64,000 bases of DNA from JABCZZ01 sp964454545 (GCA_964454545.1 CAYVTI010000008.1:1-64000); one strand, 5' to 3'; numbered from the stretch's first letter, positions 28,044-37,889 are shown. Program-made: numbers and translations. Notes: a model not told the origin generated them from the letters alone.

Positions 28044-28589
28044 ATGACCAGATTGGATCATCTGCCCTCTCGTAACAGGGAGTTGAATACCATTCAGGCT
28101 GTTATCGATACGCCATGCGGCAGCAGGGCCAAATATAAATACGACGGAGATATTGACGGATTTCGCCTGAGCAAGCTTTTGCCTCTGGGCGCTTATTTTC
28201 CTTTCAACTTCGGTTTCATCCCGTCTACATGCGCTGAGGATGGCGATTCGCTGGATGTGCTGGTACTGACGGACGAGCCCCTGATCCTCGGCGTGGTTGC
28301 GCCTGTCAAGCTTATCGGCGTGTTGAAAGCGGAGCAGACCGAAGAGGGAAAATCTTTTCGCAATGATCGGCTTATCGGCATTGTGAAGACGAAATATAAT
28401 TTGTCTGACATTCATTCCTTAAAAGATATAGATACGCATACGCTGGAAGAAATCGAGCATTTCTTTATTTCCTATAATCATGCCGAAAAACGTGTGTATC
28501 GTCCCATAGGGCGCGGAAACGCAGAAGAAGCCGAAATCCTATTGAGTAAAGGAGAACGGCGTCATGAGGCTTCGTCTAACCACCAGTGA
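28044..28589 (+). CDS. ppa: Inorganic pyrophosphatase (family I)
   Basis: A 181-residue soluble family I pyrophosphatase, which hydrolyses PPi and pulls biosynthetic reactions forward. Active-site features include KYKYD, FPFNFGFIPST and EDGDSLDVLVLTDEP, in which Ser replaces the Pro of the usual DGDPLDV. The later KTKYNLSDIHSLKDI and IEHFFISYN blocks follow the family pattern. The length is normal (about 175-180). It starts two bases after the previous stop and is the last gene of the redox cluster. The substitution at the metal-binding loop leaves the three acidic ligands intact. Confidence 0.9.
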   Translation: MTRLDHLPSRNRELNTIQAVIDTPCGSRAKYKYDGDIDGFRLSKLLPLGAYFPFNFGFIPSTCAEDGDSLDVLVLTDEPLILGVVAPVKLIGVLKAEQTEEGKSFRNDRLIGIVKTKYNLSDIHSLKDIDTHTLEEIEHFFISYNHAEKRVYRPIGRGNAEEAEILLSKGERRHEASSNHQ

Positions 28590-28692
28590 CTTTAAATTAG
28601 GGTTTCTTAATCCTAACTTTGAGTTGCATATTGCATTTACGTGACCTATTTTGCATGAAAGGTAACGCGTGGTTAATTTCATGAGTTAGTTA

Positions 28693-29415
28693 ATGCGAGA
28701 CAATACCAGTCCAAAGATATCTTTAGAGCAGGTTGTGGAATATATACATAGGGATTCTGCCGTATGGGAAGGTATCTCGTTATTTTACGCGCCTATGCCG
28801 GGTATCGAAAAAGAACCATTTAAAACCACCGCAGAGACATTCATCAGGAATAATCCGGACGCCTTGCTGTTTGAAAGCAAGGATAAAAGTATCATGGTGC
28901 TGGGCGCAAAGCAGGCTCCCGAAATGGCATATGAAGAGCAAAATCACTGTCTCTGGGTAGAAAACATCGCGGAAAAATGGTCTCAGGTATGTAGCGCGCT
29001 GGGCGGTTTCATTGCAAAAAAGACCGCTAACCAGAATGCCAGAGATGAAAATCGCCGCTGTTCCATTCTGATAGTGGAAGACGATCCTTTAATGAACAAG
29101 ATGATGGAACATCATTTAAGCCGCTTTGGCACAGTGATTGCCACCAGCAATTATCATCAGGCGACGGCTAATTATATGGTGCAAAAGCCGGACATTGTTT
29201 TTCTTGATATCCATTATAAGGGAAACGATATGGATGGATTTGACGCGCTCAGGAACATACTGATTGCGGATGAAAACGCCTATATCATTATGGTGTCGGG
29301 CGACGGCCAGTTGCAGACCCGGCTGGAAGCCATGCGCCTTGGCGCGCGCGGATTCGTGGCAAAACCCTTCAGCGCTTCCCACTTCACGCATTATATTTCC
29401 AAGATTACTTCATAG
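28693..29415 (+). CDS. Response regulator with an unrecognised N-terminal domain (1)
   Basis: A 240-residue protein. Residues about 1-115 are an unrecognised domain (LEQVVEYIHRDSAVWEGISL, CLWVENIAEKW). Residues about 118-240 are a receiver domain: acidic pocket ILIVEDDPLMNKMM, phospho-acceptor Asp in DIVFLDIHYKGNDMDGF, and the signature Lys in FVAKPFS. There is no DNA-binding output domain, so it is likely to act by protein contact or through its N-terminal domain. The next gene has the same layout. Both lie between the redox cluster and the second YfiR/TonB receptor pair, with hybrid kinases at 21519 and 33454 as possible partners. Confidence 0.85.
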   Translation: MRDNTSPKISLEQVVEYIHRDSAVWEGISLFYAPMPGIEKEPFKTTAETFIRNNPDALLFESKDKSIMVLGAKQAPEMAYEEQNHCLWVENIAEKWSQVCSALGGFIAKKTANQNARDENRRCSILIVEDDPLMNKMMEHHLSRFGTVIATSNYHQATANYMVQKPDIVFLDIHYKGNDMDGFDALRNILIADENAYIIMVSGDGQLQTRLEAMRLGARGFVAKPFSASHFTHYISKITS

Positions 29416-29431
29416 AGGAAGAGCATCTGAT

Positions 29432-30193
29432 ATGGAAATCATGTCCAATCATAATCGTCAGGAATTATTGGATTATATCCCTTATATTAAGGCGTCGGTC
29501 AAAGAATGGCTGTTTGTAGACGTCCGGTTGGCGGAGGAACCGGGTACGGATTTTACGGTGATGATGGCAGCCAAAATGCTGCATGCCATGTTCTGTGACA
29601 AGGAAGGTAAAATATATATATGCAATGAGCATGAAATACTCATGCTGATCCGCTGGAAGAAACCCACCGAGTCCGATAAGCTAACCCGTACGGTTACCAA
29701 GGAGCTGGGGGAAGAGCGCTGCAAAGTAAGCACGCAGGGAGCCACTGCGGAAGGTTTTATGAAAATCGCCCTCCTGATAGGACGCCAGAAGCCATCTGAA
29801 TCCACGCTTGCGGATAAGCGATCTGCCAGGAAGGAGAATGTGGTGCTGGTCGCCGACGACGATATGTATATGCGCATGCTGGTGAAGAAAGGAGTGCCTC
29901 CCGGTACTGCCGTACATGAACTCTCCACGGGTACCGAAGTGGTAGATGCATACAAGGAATATCTTCCTGACATGGTGTTTCTGGACATCCATCTCCCGGG
30001 CAGGGAAGGCACGCAGCTCCTTCACGACTTGCTGGCTTACGACAGCAGCGCATATATTATCATGCTGAGCGCTGACAGCTCACCGGAGAATGTCGAATTC
30101 ACTGCGAAGAAAGGCGCCAAGGATTTTCTCACGAAGCCCTTCAATAAGGAGAGATTGCTGGAATGCTTCCATAAATGCCCTACGCTTTGCTGA
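29432..30193 (+). CDS. Response regulator with an unrecognised N-terminal domain (2)
   Basis: A 253-residue protein with the same plan as its upstream neighbour: an N-terminal domain of about 125 residues (LLDYIPYIKASVKEWLFVDV, ILMLIRWKKPTESDKL) and a C-terminal receiver (VVLVADDDMYMRML, MVFLDIHLPGREGTQ with the phospho-acceptor Asp, and FLTKPFN). The start at 29432 follows AGAGGAAGAG and lies 16 bases after the previous stop, so the two are co-transcribed. The N-terminal domains of the pair are only faintly alike. No DNA-binding output is present. Tandem receivers suggest a phosphorelay or a fine-tuned sink. Confidence 0.85.
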   Translation: MEIMSNHNRQELLDYIPYIKASVKEWLFVDVRLAEEPGTDFTVMMAAKMLHAMFCDKEGKIYICNEHEILMLIRWKKPTESDKLTRTVTKELGEERCKVSTQGATAEGFMKIALLIGRQKPSESTLADKRSARKENVVLVADDDMYMRMLVKKGVPPGTAVHELSTGTEVVDAYKEYLPDMVFLDIHLPGREGTQLLHDLLAYDSSAYIIMLSADSSPENVEFTAKKGAKDFLTKPFNKERLLECFHKCPTLC

Positions 30194-30393
30194 TTTACAA
30201 ATGTAATCAATGAATGTCCGATTGCTTCAGGCGTGTTTATTGCTTTTTATGCGCTGTATTGGAACGCGTGTAACCCTTCCGCAACGGTGCTTGGTAAAAT
30301 ATACGATAAATATACGGCGCTGAACCAGTGAGTTGACACAATTGCTTTTTTAGTATTCCGTGAGGAAATTGTATAATAAATGGTTATATAGTA

Positions 30394-30951
30394 ATGTCCT
30401 GTCCTGTATCTTTGCTGCTGACAAGAATAAGAATAGTAGTACTGATATGGGCCGCTTTTATATTCGTCTGTTCTCCTGCTCATGCAACCAGTTCCCTGGA
30501 CGTTACGACCGGCCTGAAGATTTTCCTTCTGCTGAAAAACGAAGAACCGACCCGGGTAACTGTAGCTATAGCTTTTAATCCTGTAGAGCAAAAATCAAGG
30601 GCAGATGCTGAAGCTATCAAGAATTATATAGATAATGGAAGTGCCTTAAGTGGCTCCTTTTCGCTAACAACAAAGCTGGTCAACGCTGCAAACACAGTTG
30701 AATTACAGGGTTCCCAGATAGTTTTTCTAGCCGAAGGCATTCCGCCGGAGGGTGTTGAACCCATATGTGATGCGGCTTCCAAATCCGGCGCGCTTACCAT
30801 TTCTACCGGTATAGACTGCGTAAAGGCGCATAAATGTGTATTGGGCATTGTGACCGCCCCTCGCACTGAAGTTTACTATAGTGAGGAAGCGGCACAGGCG
30901 GCGCACCTCAGATTCTATGAAAGCTTTCTTATGCTGGTTAAACAATTATGA
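30394..30951 (+). CDS. YfiR-like periplasmic protein (upstream of TonB receptor 2)
   Basis: A 185-residue exported protein: signal peptide ending near CSPAHA, then a compact domain with LDVTTGLKIFLLLKNEEP, GSQIVFLAEGIPPEG and the C-terminal block CVLGIVTAPRTEVYYSEEAA ... FLMLVKQL. The pattern resembles YfiR/DUF4154 periplasmic proteins, which in Pseudomonas repress a diguanylate cyclase in response to redox or cell-envelope signals. The assignment is by pattern recognition and not certain. Two cysteines (in GIDC and HKC) could form a disulphide. Its TGA overlaps the ATG of the TonB receptor gene, exactly as in the pair at 7500. Confidence 0.7.
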   Translation: MSCPVSLLLTRIRIVVLIWAAFIFVCSPAHATSSLDVTTGLKIFLLLKNEEPTRVTVAIAFNPVEQKSRADAEAIKNYIDNGSALSGSFSLTTKLVNAANTVELQGSQIVFLAEGIPPEGVEPICDAASKSGALTISTGIDCVKAHKCVLGIVTAPRTEVYYSEEAAQAAHLRFYESFLMLVKQL

Positions 30952-33008
30952 ATTATAGGGCTGGCGGGAAGAATAAAATGCAATGGCCATGTGCGGTTTC
31001 TGTTACCATGATTATTCTGGGCCTGAGTATGCCAGTGAATGCCCAGGTGATAGATTACGGTTCCTTGCAAACAATCTTCGGGGAACCTATTACAACGAGC
31101 GCGACCGGCACGCCGCAGCGTGCCAGCGAGGTGCCTGCCAATATGACCATTATTAGCGCTGATGAAATCAGGCGGGCAGGAATCCGCAATATTCCCCAGA
31201 TTATTGGCATGTATGTGCCTGGTATAGATATTCTTCAGGAAGGCGTTAGTAATTTTGATGTTGGCGTGCGGGGATATCAGCAGCCATTTCAACCGCGGCT
31301 TCTGGTGCTGGTGGATGGCCGTCAGGTGTTTATTGATGATTATTCACGCACCATCTGGGATAATATTCCCGTTAACATTGATGATATCCGCCAGATTGAA
31401 GTGGTAAAAGGAGCAAGCTCCGCGCTGTTTGGATCAAATGCGGCTGGTGGCGTCGTTAACATAGTCACCTATAGTCCGCTTTATGATAAAAACAATGTGG
31501 CGAATATAAGTTTTGGCACGCAGAGCACTGCAACTACCGATGCAACGGTAACTGCAAATGGGAGTTGGGGGGGGACCAAATTCTCGGCAGGTGGTGTGAA
31601 CGGCAAGGAATTTAATACGGCGAGATCCCCTTTTGACCAGGATGCCAGTACTCTATTCGATCCCAAGCACCGTTATTTTGTAAACAGCTCGGTTCTTCAA
31701 CTGAACAAAAGTACTGATATAAACACAGAGGTGACTTTTTCCGATAGCGTTGGAAATACCATTGATGGCGTCGGGCGTGTTACAGCCGGGCAAAAAACAG
31801 AAACCTATTCGGCGAGGGTTGGCGCTGACTGGCAAAGCCCTTATGGCCTGATAAGCAATACTAATTATTTTAATCATTCCCTCGCCAGTCTGTATGAGAT
31901 TGCGCTTGAGCCGGCGCCTTTCACGTTTACAATAGATATGTTCGTAAGCCAGTTGCAGGATGAGTTTAAACTGGGGCCAGATCATACATTCAGGGCTGCA
32001 ATCGAGTATCAGCATAAGAATCATTATGGCCACTCGGATGCCGCCATTGTCTCCCAGAACTCGGATCTGGCAGAGGATATTTACACGGCCAGTGGTACAT
32101 GGCTATGGAAAATCAATGATAAGATATCATGGACGAACGCGGCGCGCTTTGATCATCAGCAGATGGCGCAAAACGGCACATTAGCTCCGGGAAATGACTT
32201 CAGTTCCGCTGATTATTCGCATGTTAATAACGTATGGAGCGCCAATTCCGATATCAATTATCAAGCGACGGAATTGGATAAATTCCGTGTCGGATATGGC
32301 CGCGGAGTGCAATTGCCGAGCATGCTTCAAAGCGGTTTTAATAATATAGGTAATTTCTCTGGTATCCCAGGCGCTAATGAAGGTAATCCAAAACTCAAGC
32401 CCACCATTGTGCAAGATATCGAGATAGATTACGAACGAAAGATTGAGCCTGTTTTTTCCACTCTCAAGTTATCAACCTATTATGAATTTAATCAGGATAT
32501 AACTGGATCTCCTGCGACTCCTTTTTCCATACAACCTGTTTTTGGCGTTCCTACGTTCGTTTTCATGAACCTGGGCAGCAGTCAGGGTTGGGGCGGTGAA
32601 GTGGAGCTAAAAGGCAGCCATCCGAACGGATACCATTGGGATGCAAGTTACAGCCTTTCCAAAGTGGTTGACAGCAGTAGCGTTGCCAGTCTTGTGGATT
32701 ATCAGAGAAGTGCGCCTGAAAACCATTTCCGCCTGTTGGGGGGATATGCTTCAGGTGCGTGGGAGTTTGATATGAATGGCCAGTACCTTTCCTCTACGGA
32801 CATGATACGCAGCCCTGACGGAGGAGCATCTTTTCCAGCGATTTATGTGGGGGGATATGCAAGCATCGGCGCAAGAATTGGCTATAATATAAATGATAAC
32901 TTAGTTCTTGCCCTGTCCGGGATAAATCTGAATCGCGCTGATACGCAGGAAAGTCCATACGCGGCTGTCCAGCGCCAGGTGTTTCTTGGGCTGACAGGAA
33001 GGTTCTGA
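30948..33008 (+). CDS. TonB-dependent outer-membrane receptor (copy 2)
   Basis: A 686-residue receptor with a signal peptide (VSVTMIILGLSMPVNA), a plug (TPQRASEVPANMTIISADEI, RQIEVVKGASSALFGSNAAGG) and a beta-barrel ending in LGLTGRF. The plug is almost identical to that of the receptor at 5446, whereas extracellular-loop regions differ, as expected of duplicated transporters with different ligands. The start is at ATG 30948, which overlaps the TGA of the YfiR-like gene. The substrate is unknown. Downstream is a MITE-like element. Confidence 0.92.
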   Translation: MNYRAGGKNKMQWPCAVSVTMIILGLSMPVNAQVIDYGSLQTIFGEPITTSATGTPQRASEVPANMTIISADEIRRAGIRNIPQIIGMYVPGIDILQEGVSNFDVGVRGYQQPFQPRLLVLVDGRQVFIDDYSRTIWDNIPVNIDDIRQIEVVKGASSALFGSNAAGGVVNIVTYSPLYDKNNVANISFGTQSTATTDATVTANGSWGGTKFSAGGVNGKEFNTARSPFDQDASTLFDPKHRYFVNSSVLQLNKSTDINTEVTFSDSVGNTIDGVGRVTAGQKTETYSARVGADWQSPYGLISNTNYFNHSLASLYEIALEPAPFTFTIDMFVSQLQDEFKLGPDHTFRAAIEYQHKNHYGHSDAAIVSQNSDLAEDIYTASGTWLWKINDKISWTNAARFDHQQMAQNGTLAPGNDFSSADYSHVNNVWSANSDINYQATELDKFRVGYGRGVQLPSMLQSGFNNIGNFSGIPGANEGNPKLKPTIVQDIEIDYERKIEPVFSTLKLSTYYEFNQDITGSPATPFSIQPVFGVPTFVFMNLGSSQGWGGEVELKGSHPNGYHWDASYSLSKVVDSSSVASLVDYQRSAPENHFRLLGGYASGAWEFDMNGQYLSSTDMIRSPDGGASFPAIYVGGYASIGARIGYNINDNLVLALSGINLNRADTQESPYAAVQRQVFLGLTGRF

Positions 33009-33185
33009 TACAGGATTGCTGTATCAGATACACATTGTTTTCCTGATAGCCGCAGTTCGCAGGATTTGCTGAATATCTGGTCTTCTCATATTCCTGCTTT
33101 GTGATTTGCCTGAAAAGATTTCGCCGTGCCCCTATGTTCCCGGCGGCTCCACATCCCACATAACCTGCACAGCATTCAGCCACTA

Positions 33186-33432
33186 GGCCTCTTTCGCGAC
33201 TGATAGTGTATCTTTTTGTTTTCCTCGCCCCTTTAGGGGGAGAGGACGGTTTGCCTTGGGGTTAGCGAAGCTAACCGCTTAGGCAAACTGGAGATGAGGG
33301 GGAATAAAACGCACCCTCGCCCAGCTACGGCTAAGGCGCTAACGCGCCTAAGCCTGAGCATCCCTCTCCCGCTTTGCAGGAGAGGGGGGAATAATTTTAC
33401 AACCGCTTGCCCGTACAGTCGTGAAAGAGGTC
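33186..33432. mobile_element. 247-bp MITE-like element with 17-bp inverted ends
   Basis: The 445-base gap between receptor 2 and the MHYT kinase gene has no gene but contains this element. Its ends, 33186-33202 (GGCCTCTTTCGCGACTG) and 33416-33432, are inverted copies matching at 15 of 17 positions, and TA flanks both sides. Inside are strong hairpins (GGTTAGCGAAGCTAACC; CTAAGGCGC ... GCGCC) and a pair of CTCTCCC/GGGAGAG-type arms. Structure and TA flanks suggest mobilisation by an IS630/mariner-like transposase. Confidence 0.7.
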
Positions 33433-33453
33433 TACTGTCATTATAACGGGCAT

Positions 33454-36400
33454 TTATTGCATCAGGTTCATTTTTTTTAGATATTCTTTAACGTTTTCAT
33501 ATTCAGTTTTGATTTGCTCTAAGAGCGTTTTACGCTCTTGTATTGCTGATGGGGCCAGATTCTGGGCTTTTTCACATAGCTTGCGCAACCCTTCAGCGCC
33601 TATGCCTGCGGCTCCCCCCTTAAACATATGTGCCGTTTCTTTCCATTCCTGTTCTTTGCCTTCTACCTGGCTTTCAGCCAGTATATCCACGTTTTTATCC
33701 GATTGCTCAACAAACACGCGTATAAATTCTATCTCAGTATCCCTGTCTCCATCCGTGAATGTTCTGAGCTGCGACAAATCTACGGCAGATACATTTTTTG
33801 CTACCGTTTTTTCTTTATCACTATCTGTGCCAGCTTTCTCAAATCGCACCCATTGGCCCAACACTTCTTTTAATTCGTCGATATTGATAGGCTTGCTGAT
33901 ATAATCATCCATACCATAACGCAGGCATCTTTCCCTGTCTCCTACCATGGCATTGGCTGTCATGGCAACAATAGGGATGTGCCGTCCGGTCTTTTCCTCC
34001 ATCTTCCGTATTTCTTCGGTCGTATCATATCCGTTCTTTTCCGGCATATGGCAATCCATCAGGATAATATCCCAGATGCTTTCCTTGTAGCGTTCCATCA
34101 CCATATTGCCGTTATCAACCATTTCATAATTAGGTATGCCAAATTTTGCTAATAACTTTCGGATATATAGCTGGTTCAGGGGATGATCTTCTGCCACCAG
34201 CACACGCGCTTTACTCGGAGGAATGATGCCAATAAAAGCCTTATGCTTGCGTAAACTATTCTCATTGCTTAACTCGGGAGTTATAGTGAAGGGAATCTTA
34301 AACCAAAATGTCGAGCCTTTTCCTGCTTCACTGTCTACCCCAATTACCCCGTCCATGAGTTCTACAAGTTCCTTGGTTATGGCCAGTCCCAATCCGGTAC
34401 CGCCATATTTGCGTGTTGTAGAAGCATCCGCCTGCACAAACTTATCAAAAATAGTTTGCTGCTTATCCTTGGGTATGCCTATACCCGTATCCTTGATTTC
34501 GCAATAGAACTCCATGTGCTTTGCGTCCGTTTTCTTATAAAAGGCGTTGACATCAACATAACCGTTGTCGGTGTATTTTATGGCATTGCTGATCAAATTG
34601 ATCAGAATGCGGCCAAAGCGCGTTGGATCGCCTAAGGCATAAGGGAAAGTCTGATGCTCATAAGTCCGTATGATGGATATTCGCTTTTCCTGCGCAAGGC
34701 GCTCAAGCGTCAAAACGACGCTGTGGATCGCATAATGCAAATCAAATCCTATATGTTCCAGTTCCACCTCGTCGGCCTCGATCTTGGAAAGATCAAGTAT
34801 ATCGTTCACTATTTCCAATAGATTGGTGGAAGCGTTGGTAGCGGTCAGCGCAAGCTCTTCCTGTTCTTTATTCAAACTAGACTCCCTGAGCAGCCGTAGC
34901 ATTCCAAGTATGCTGTTAAGCGGGGTCCGCAGTTCATGCGACATATTGGCCAGGAACTCGGATTTTGCGACATTTGCTGATTCTGCGCTTACTTTTGCAT
35001 TTTCCAGGGCTTTCTGGGTTTGCACGCGTTCTATAACCTGTGCCAGTTGCCCCCCCGTTTCCTTCATTATTATCTGCAGATCTTCATTTATTGTCGCCAT
35101 GTGTGGGGTAAAGAACTCAAGCACGTAGATAACATTACCGTTTGCTATTATCGGAAAAGCGAAAAAGGATTTTATATCTATATCAGGTGCGAGTTTAAGC
35201 CTCAGAAAATTGGGATCGTTAGGAAGATCAGTATTCCACAGCGGATTCAGGCTTTCCCACACGCGTCCCGGAAGTCCTGCACCACGTTCAAAAGTAGTGG
35301 TTTGGGTAACGGATCTGAATTCCTGGAAACTATTTTCTTCCTTAAGGAACCACAGTCCGCTGGATACTAATACATTCTTTTTGCTATCGAGCATATAGGC
35401 ATGGCCGATAGGCCATTCCACAAATTCTCCTATCAATTTCAGCACTTCTTCAATAGCGGATTCAATATGCTGAGCCTTGTTAGCTGTTGCAGCGACGCTG
35501 CGCAGAAGTGTTACGGTGCGCGCTTCCTTCTCTGCGCGTTTTAGCGCGTCTACGCTCATTTGCCTGGCGTTTTGCAGTTCCTTGCGCCATTTGATGATGC
35601 TTCTGAACACGAAATACCACGCAACCAGTAATATCACTATTACTGCCATGACAAGAGATAACGTGGCGTAAATGTTATTCTCTATATACAGCAGGTTTTC
35701 GTGCGATATTTGTCTGATCTTGTCGGAAAGCTTTCGCCTTCCGTCCATGTGGATTTGATTATTACTGCTGTATTCGGCGTTATGTAATATCTCGTTTGCT
35801 TCCTTGATTTTGCCCTGATTTATTAAATCCAGATACTGCTTGTCAAATGCCACTATACGATCATTTGCCTGGTTCATGGCTTTTGCCACGTTCTGCAGGT
35901 ACACATCAGGCAGGCTGGCTATCTTTTTATCGAGGTCAATGTCAATGGCGTCTATATAACGTTTGTCAAATTCCGCATCTCCTGTGGCGCTGGTTCTGGC
36001 TGATTGGGATACGATGCTATCCAGGTACAGTATTTCATCGGCCAGTTCAGCGATTTGATGCTCTTTTTCCACCGTATGGGTAAGGAAATAATGTATGTAA
36101 AAACTACTTCCTCCCATCCATGCCACAACAGCAAGGGTAAGAAATAAGGAGAAGGAAAGCAATTTTGTAGGAAAGGCATGCACATTTTCCTGAGGGGCAG
36201 CATTTTTTTCCTTGTTATATATTGTAATAGCCAGTGCAAAACCCAGTATGACACTGGTCATTACCGATACAATAACAGCTAACCAATTGAAATTATGATG
36301 CAGTTCATGGCTGTGATTGCCGTGAGGAGTTAATATTGCCGCTTTCATTCCAGTATAATGCATGCCGCAAATGGCCGCTCCCATAACTAGGGCTGCGCCG

Positions 36401-36987
36401 ATCTGTAATATATGACGAAATCTGGAGTTTGTTCGCGTCAAAGCAAAAGCGATCCAGAGAGCGGCAGCCGATGCCATTATAGCAATGAATACGGAGAGTA
36501 AGAAAATGCCAGGCATGTAGCGCAAATCCGCGTCCATGCGCATGGCAGCCATGCCTGTGTAATGCATGCCGCATATGCCAAGCCCAAGGAGTGCCGCGCT
36601 TCCTAGAATCTGTTTTACGGAAAGACGTTCACGGTTTGTGATTATGAACACGCCATTGGCAACAATGACGGCAATTACAAGCGAAATAAAAGTAAGAAGG
36701 GGATCATAACTCACATCCATTTGCATTTGATAGGACAGCATGCCGATGAAATGCATGGACCAAATACCTGCTCCCAGCGCAAAAGCCCCTCCCCACATCA
36801 GTATGCGTTTCTTGAATGCGCTGGACGTGCCAGAGAGGTGCTGCACCATGACAAGCGCTGTATAAGAAGCGAAACTTGCAACTAAATACGAAAGAATTAC
36901 CAGTGAAATCTTATAGTTTCCGATTTCTGCATTGCCAGTAATATCGCCATAGAAGAAAAAATTCTTAAACATGAAGATATTTTGCAT
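33454..36987 (-). CDS. MHYT-domain hybrid histidine kinase with receiver and HPt
   Basis: An 1177-residue membrane sensor kinase. Residues about 1-265 form a multi-helix MHYT domain with the motifs WSMHFIGML, GMHYTGMAAM and GMHYTGMKAA, proposed to bind copper and sense O2, CO or NO. A further helix pair flanks a periplasmic four-helix-like region (about 275-465). A GAF-like domain (about 490-640) is followed by HisKA (MSHELRTPLNS at about 681), HATPase (GTGLGLAITKELVELMDG), a receiver (VLVAEDHPLNQLY at about 926; DIILMDCHMPEKNGYDT) and an HPt domain (ETAHMFKGGAAG at about 1116). All relay elements are on one chain. A YfiR-like gene lies just upstream on the same strand (107 bases away). Confidence 0.93.
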   Translation of the reverse strand: MQNIFMFKNFFFYGDITGNAEIGNYKISLVILSYLVASFASYTALVMVQHLSGTSSAFKKRILMWGGAFALGAGIWSMHFIGMLSYQMQMDVSYDPLLTFISLVIAVIVANGVFIITNRERLSVKQILGSAALLGLGICGMHYTGMAAMRMDADLRYMPGIFLLSVFIAIMASAAALWIAFALTRTNSRFRHILQIGAALVMGAAICGMHYTGMKAAILTPHGNHSHELHHNFNWLAVIVSVMTSVILGFALAITIYNKEKNAAPQENVHAFPTKLLSFSLFLTLAVVAWMGGSSFYIHYFLTHTVEKEHQIAELADEILYLDSIVSQSARTSATGDAEFDKRYIDAIDIDLDKKIASLPDVYLQNVAKAMNQANDRIVAFDKQYLDLINQGKIKEANEILHNAEYSSNNQIHMDGRRKLSDKIRQISHENLLYIENNIYATLSLVMAVIVILLVAWYFVFRSIIKWRKELQNARQMSVDALKRAEKEARTVTLLRSVAATANKAQHIESAIEEVLKLIGEFVEWPIGHAYMLDSKKNVLVSSGLWFLKEENSFQEFRSVTQTTTFERGAGLPGRVWESLNPLWNTDLPNDPNFLRLKLAPDIDIKSFFAFPIIANGNVIYVLEFFTPHMATINEDLQIIMKETGGQLAQVIERVQTQKALENAKVSAESANVAKSEFLANMSHELRTPLNSILGMLRLLRESSLNKEQEELALTATNASTNLLEIVNDILDLSKIEADEVELEHIGFDLHYAIHSVVLTLERLAQEKRISIIRTYEHQTFPYALGDPTRFGRILINLISNAIKYTDNGYVDVNAFYKKTDAKHMEFYCEIKDTGIGIPKDKQQTIFDKFVQADASTTRKYGGTGLGLAITKELVELMDGVIGVDSEAGKGSTFWFKIPFTITPELSNENSLRKHKAFIGIIPPSKARVLVAEDHPLNQLYIRKLLAKFGIPNYEMVDNGNMVMERYKESIWDIILMDCHMPEKNGYDTTEEIRKMEEKTGRHIPIVAMTANAMVGDRERCLRYGMDDYISKPINIDELKEVLGQWVRFEKAGTDSDKEKTVAKNVSAVDLSQLRTFTDGDRDTEIEFIRVFVEQSDKNVDILAESQVEGKEQEWKETAHMFKGGAAGIGAEGLRKLCEKAQNLAPSAIQERKTLLEQIKTEYENVKEYLKKMNLMQ

Positions 36988-37093
36988 GGTATATGTTTTT
37001 TGTACTTATCTTTTATATTAAAAATGTCCTGCAAGCGATAAAAAAATCTGACGTCCAATTACAGGGAAGTTTTGTTTTCATATAATCTACTGC

Positions 37094-37660
37094 CTAAATC
37101 TGTTTAACTAATAGAGAAAACACTTGGGAGAAGCCTATGCTTGCAGCTTCTGCCGCGGATTTACTGTAATATATTTCCACATTTGGTTTTGAAATGATGC
37201 CTATGACGCACTTATTGGCTTCGACACATGCCAGATCAGTTGACATGGTAAGAATTTTACCGTTTCCGGCAGCCCTGCCTATACCGTCGTAATACTTGCT
37301 GAGTCCCGCTGTTATAAAGGCTATTTTGCTGCCGACAGCAAGATCAAGGTTATTCACGGGCACCAGAAAGGGACTCAGCTTAACGTTCCCAGGCGTTTCA
37401 AAATTTCCGTCCAGTATGTTTTTGATGCTTTCTGCTTCCTGCTTGGAACTGGCATTGTCAGGATCGAATATAATAGCGAACATGACAGTCCCGGTCATTT
37501 TTTCTGTCAGCAGGGGCAAGACTTTCAGACCCACGAGAAGATCGGCTTCGTCTGTCATTGCCTCTACTGGCATTGGAGCAACTAACGAAGACAAAAAAAA
37601 TAGCAGCAGCAGAATAAAATTTGTCGCCGGTGATTGTTTATGCCTTGAAATATCATCCAT
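37094..37660 (-). CDS. YfiR-like periplasmic protein (upstream of the MHYT kinase)
   Basis: A 188-residue exported protein: a positively charged start and hydrophobic segment (FILLLLFFLSSLVAPMPVEA), then a domain alignable with the protein at 30394: LLVGLKVLPLLTEKMTG, LDLAVGSKIAFITAG, and CVIGIISKPNVEIYYSKSAA ... FSLLVKQI. The start at 37660 is chosen for its GGTGGAA site; the open frame goes further up to 37729. The gene lies upstream of the MHYT kinase on the same strand, while its two relatives sit upstream of TonB receptors. This supports a sensory role linking envelope events to two-component signalling. Confidence 0.75.
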   Translation of the reverse strand: MDDISRHKQSPATNFILLLLFFLSSLVAPMPVEAMTDEADLLVGLKVLPLLTEKMTGTVMFAIIFDPDNASSKQEAESIKNILDGNFETPGNVKLSPFLVPVNNLDLAVGSKIAFITAGLSKYYDGIGRAAGNGKILTMSTDLACVEANKCVIGIISKPNVEIYYSKSAAEAASIGFSQVFSLLVKQI

Positions 37661-37889
37661 TATTCCACCACCGAGTCCCTGGATTCTTGCAAAACGCCAC
37701 TTGAAGCACATATTCACTATAGAATACAAATAACTAATGTCATAAGAAAAATATTGTCATTAGCATGTCAATTTTACCAATTGTTGCAAAAATATGTGGT
37801 GATACGATCGCGTCAATTTGAACATTGCATAGTTTAATCGCAAATCACCTGAGGTAAAACTACAAAATGAAAAAACCAGCCACCCTCTT

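Noticed and set aside
30360..30578. 72-residue open frame overlapping the YfiR-like gene
   Set aside because: Overlaps the signal peptide region of a better supported gene and has no export or domain features.
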